Shown: positions 63,841 through 64,000 of the stretch, piece after piece
Position numbering within the stretch: position 1 is the stretch's first letter
Layout of the letters: every line of letters begins with the position of its first letter
Assembly (NCBI GenBank): GCA_011364965.1
Contig: RDOB01000003.1
Span: 567,822-631,821, forward strand
Length of the DNA stretch: 64,000 nucleotides
Source: Candidatus Heimdallarchaeota archaeon
Lineage (GTDB): Archaea > Asgardarchaeota > Heimdallarchaeia > Hodarchaeales > Hodarchaeaceae
Direction of reading: 5' to 3'
Translations under genes and position numbers: made by a program
The notes under the pieces: model-generated
The model's input: only the letters and a program-made list of their open reading frames with translations
Told to the model about the DNA's origin: nothing
The model's database searches: none

Positions 63841-64000
63841 AGTGAATTTTCTTAAGAAAAAAAAATTCAAATAGAAAATTATAGGAAGTCATCTGAGGAA
63901 ATTTTGGTTGAATTTTAGCTCTTTATCTTGAATTAAGATGAAAGAAATTCAACTAAGAAAACTGTAAGTTTAGATAGAAAATCTTGAGGTCCAGCAGGGG

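Overview
The window reads as A+T-rich archaeal DNA, most likely from an Asgard archaeon (Lokiarchaeia-like by gene content; this placement is inference). The pointers are Ras/Arf-like small GTPases, some joined to longin-like domains, a longin/DENN-like protein, a histone-fold protein, archaeal TATA boxes, many TTG starts, and archaeal redox proteins (EFR1-type ferredoxin, flavodiiron protein). No rRNA, tRNA or CRISPR array was recognised.

Layout. 1-4.6 kb: a minus-strand operon of response regulator with longin-like tail, longin-GTPase fusion, PAS histidine kinase and Ras-like GTPase, so two-component and eukaryote-like GTPase signalling share one transcript. 5.2-8.4 kb: HMG-CoA reductase and a FATP-like acyl-CoA synthetase, visibly richer in G+C than their surroundings. 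9-12 kb: a decaying tandem array of medium-chain dehydrogenase/reductases (one intact, two broken) and a flavodoxin. 12.5-15.3 kb: a broken endonuclease/exonuclease/phosphatase-family gene between a kelch-propeller surface protein and a remnant of a second copy of its C terminus. 15.6-17.8 kb: MNT/HEPN and VapBC toxin-antitoxin pairs. 17.9-19.5 kb: an Arf-like GTPase pseudogene beside a longin/DENN-like protein. 19.6-25 kb: an ABC-2 transporter and a linalool dehydratase/isomerase-like protein paired with an ECF-S-like membrane protein. 25.6-30.7 kb: ICMT-like methyltransferase, quinone oxidoreductase with rhodanese-TusA fusion, carboxylesterase.

30.8-63.9 kb is accessory DNA. At least 13 short elements beginning CGTTGGT, all in the same orientation, sit at the borders of small gene modules. 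Several modules are 0.8-0.95 kb toxin-antitoxin pairs (DUF433/DUF5615, RHH/retropepsin-like, TumE-like, UPF0175/PIN); others hold an ICMT-like gene or an LRR gene. Between them lie larger blocks: EFR1 ferredoxin with a TetR regulator, a TetR/hydrolase pair with twin operators, an unusual histone, an Ntn-hydrolase block flanked by direct repeats and carrying a truncated tyrosine-recombinase domain, a PadR-flavodiiron-M24 operon, a large FG-GAP surface protein, and a PadR/HAAS pair. Four decayed copies of a small winged-helix gene with a G-rich tail, a TnpB remnant and a deletion-fused toxin-antitoxin remnant show continuing turnover. The cassette-like arrangement with its CGTTGGT borders is the best candidate here for an undescribed system.
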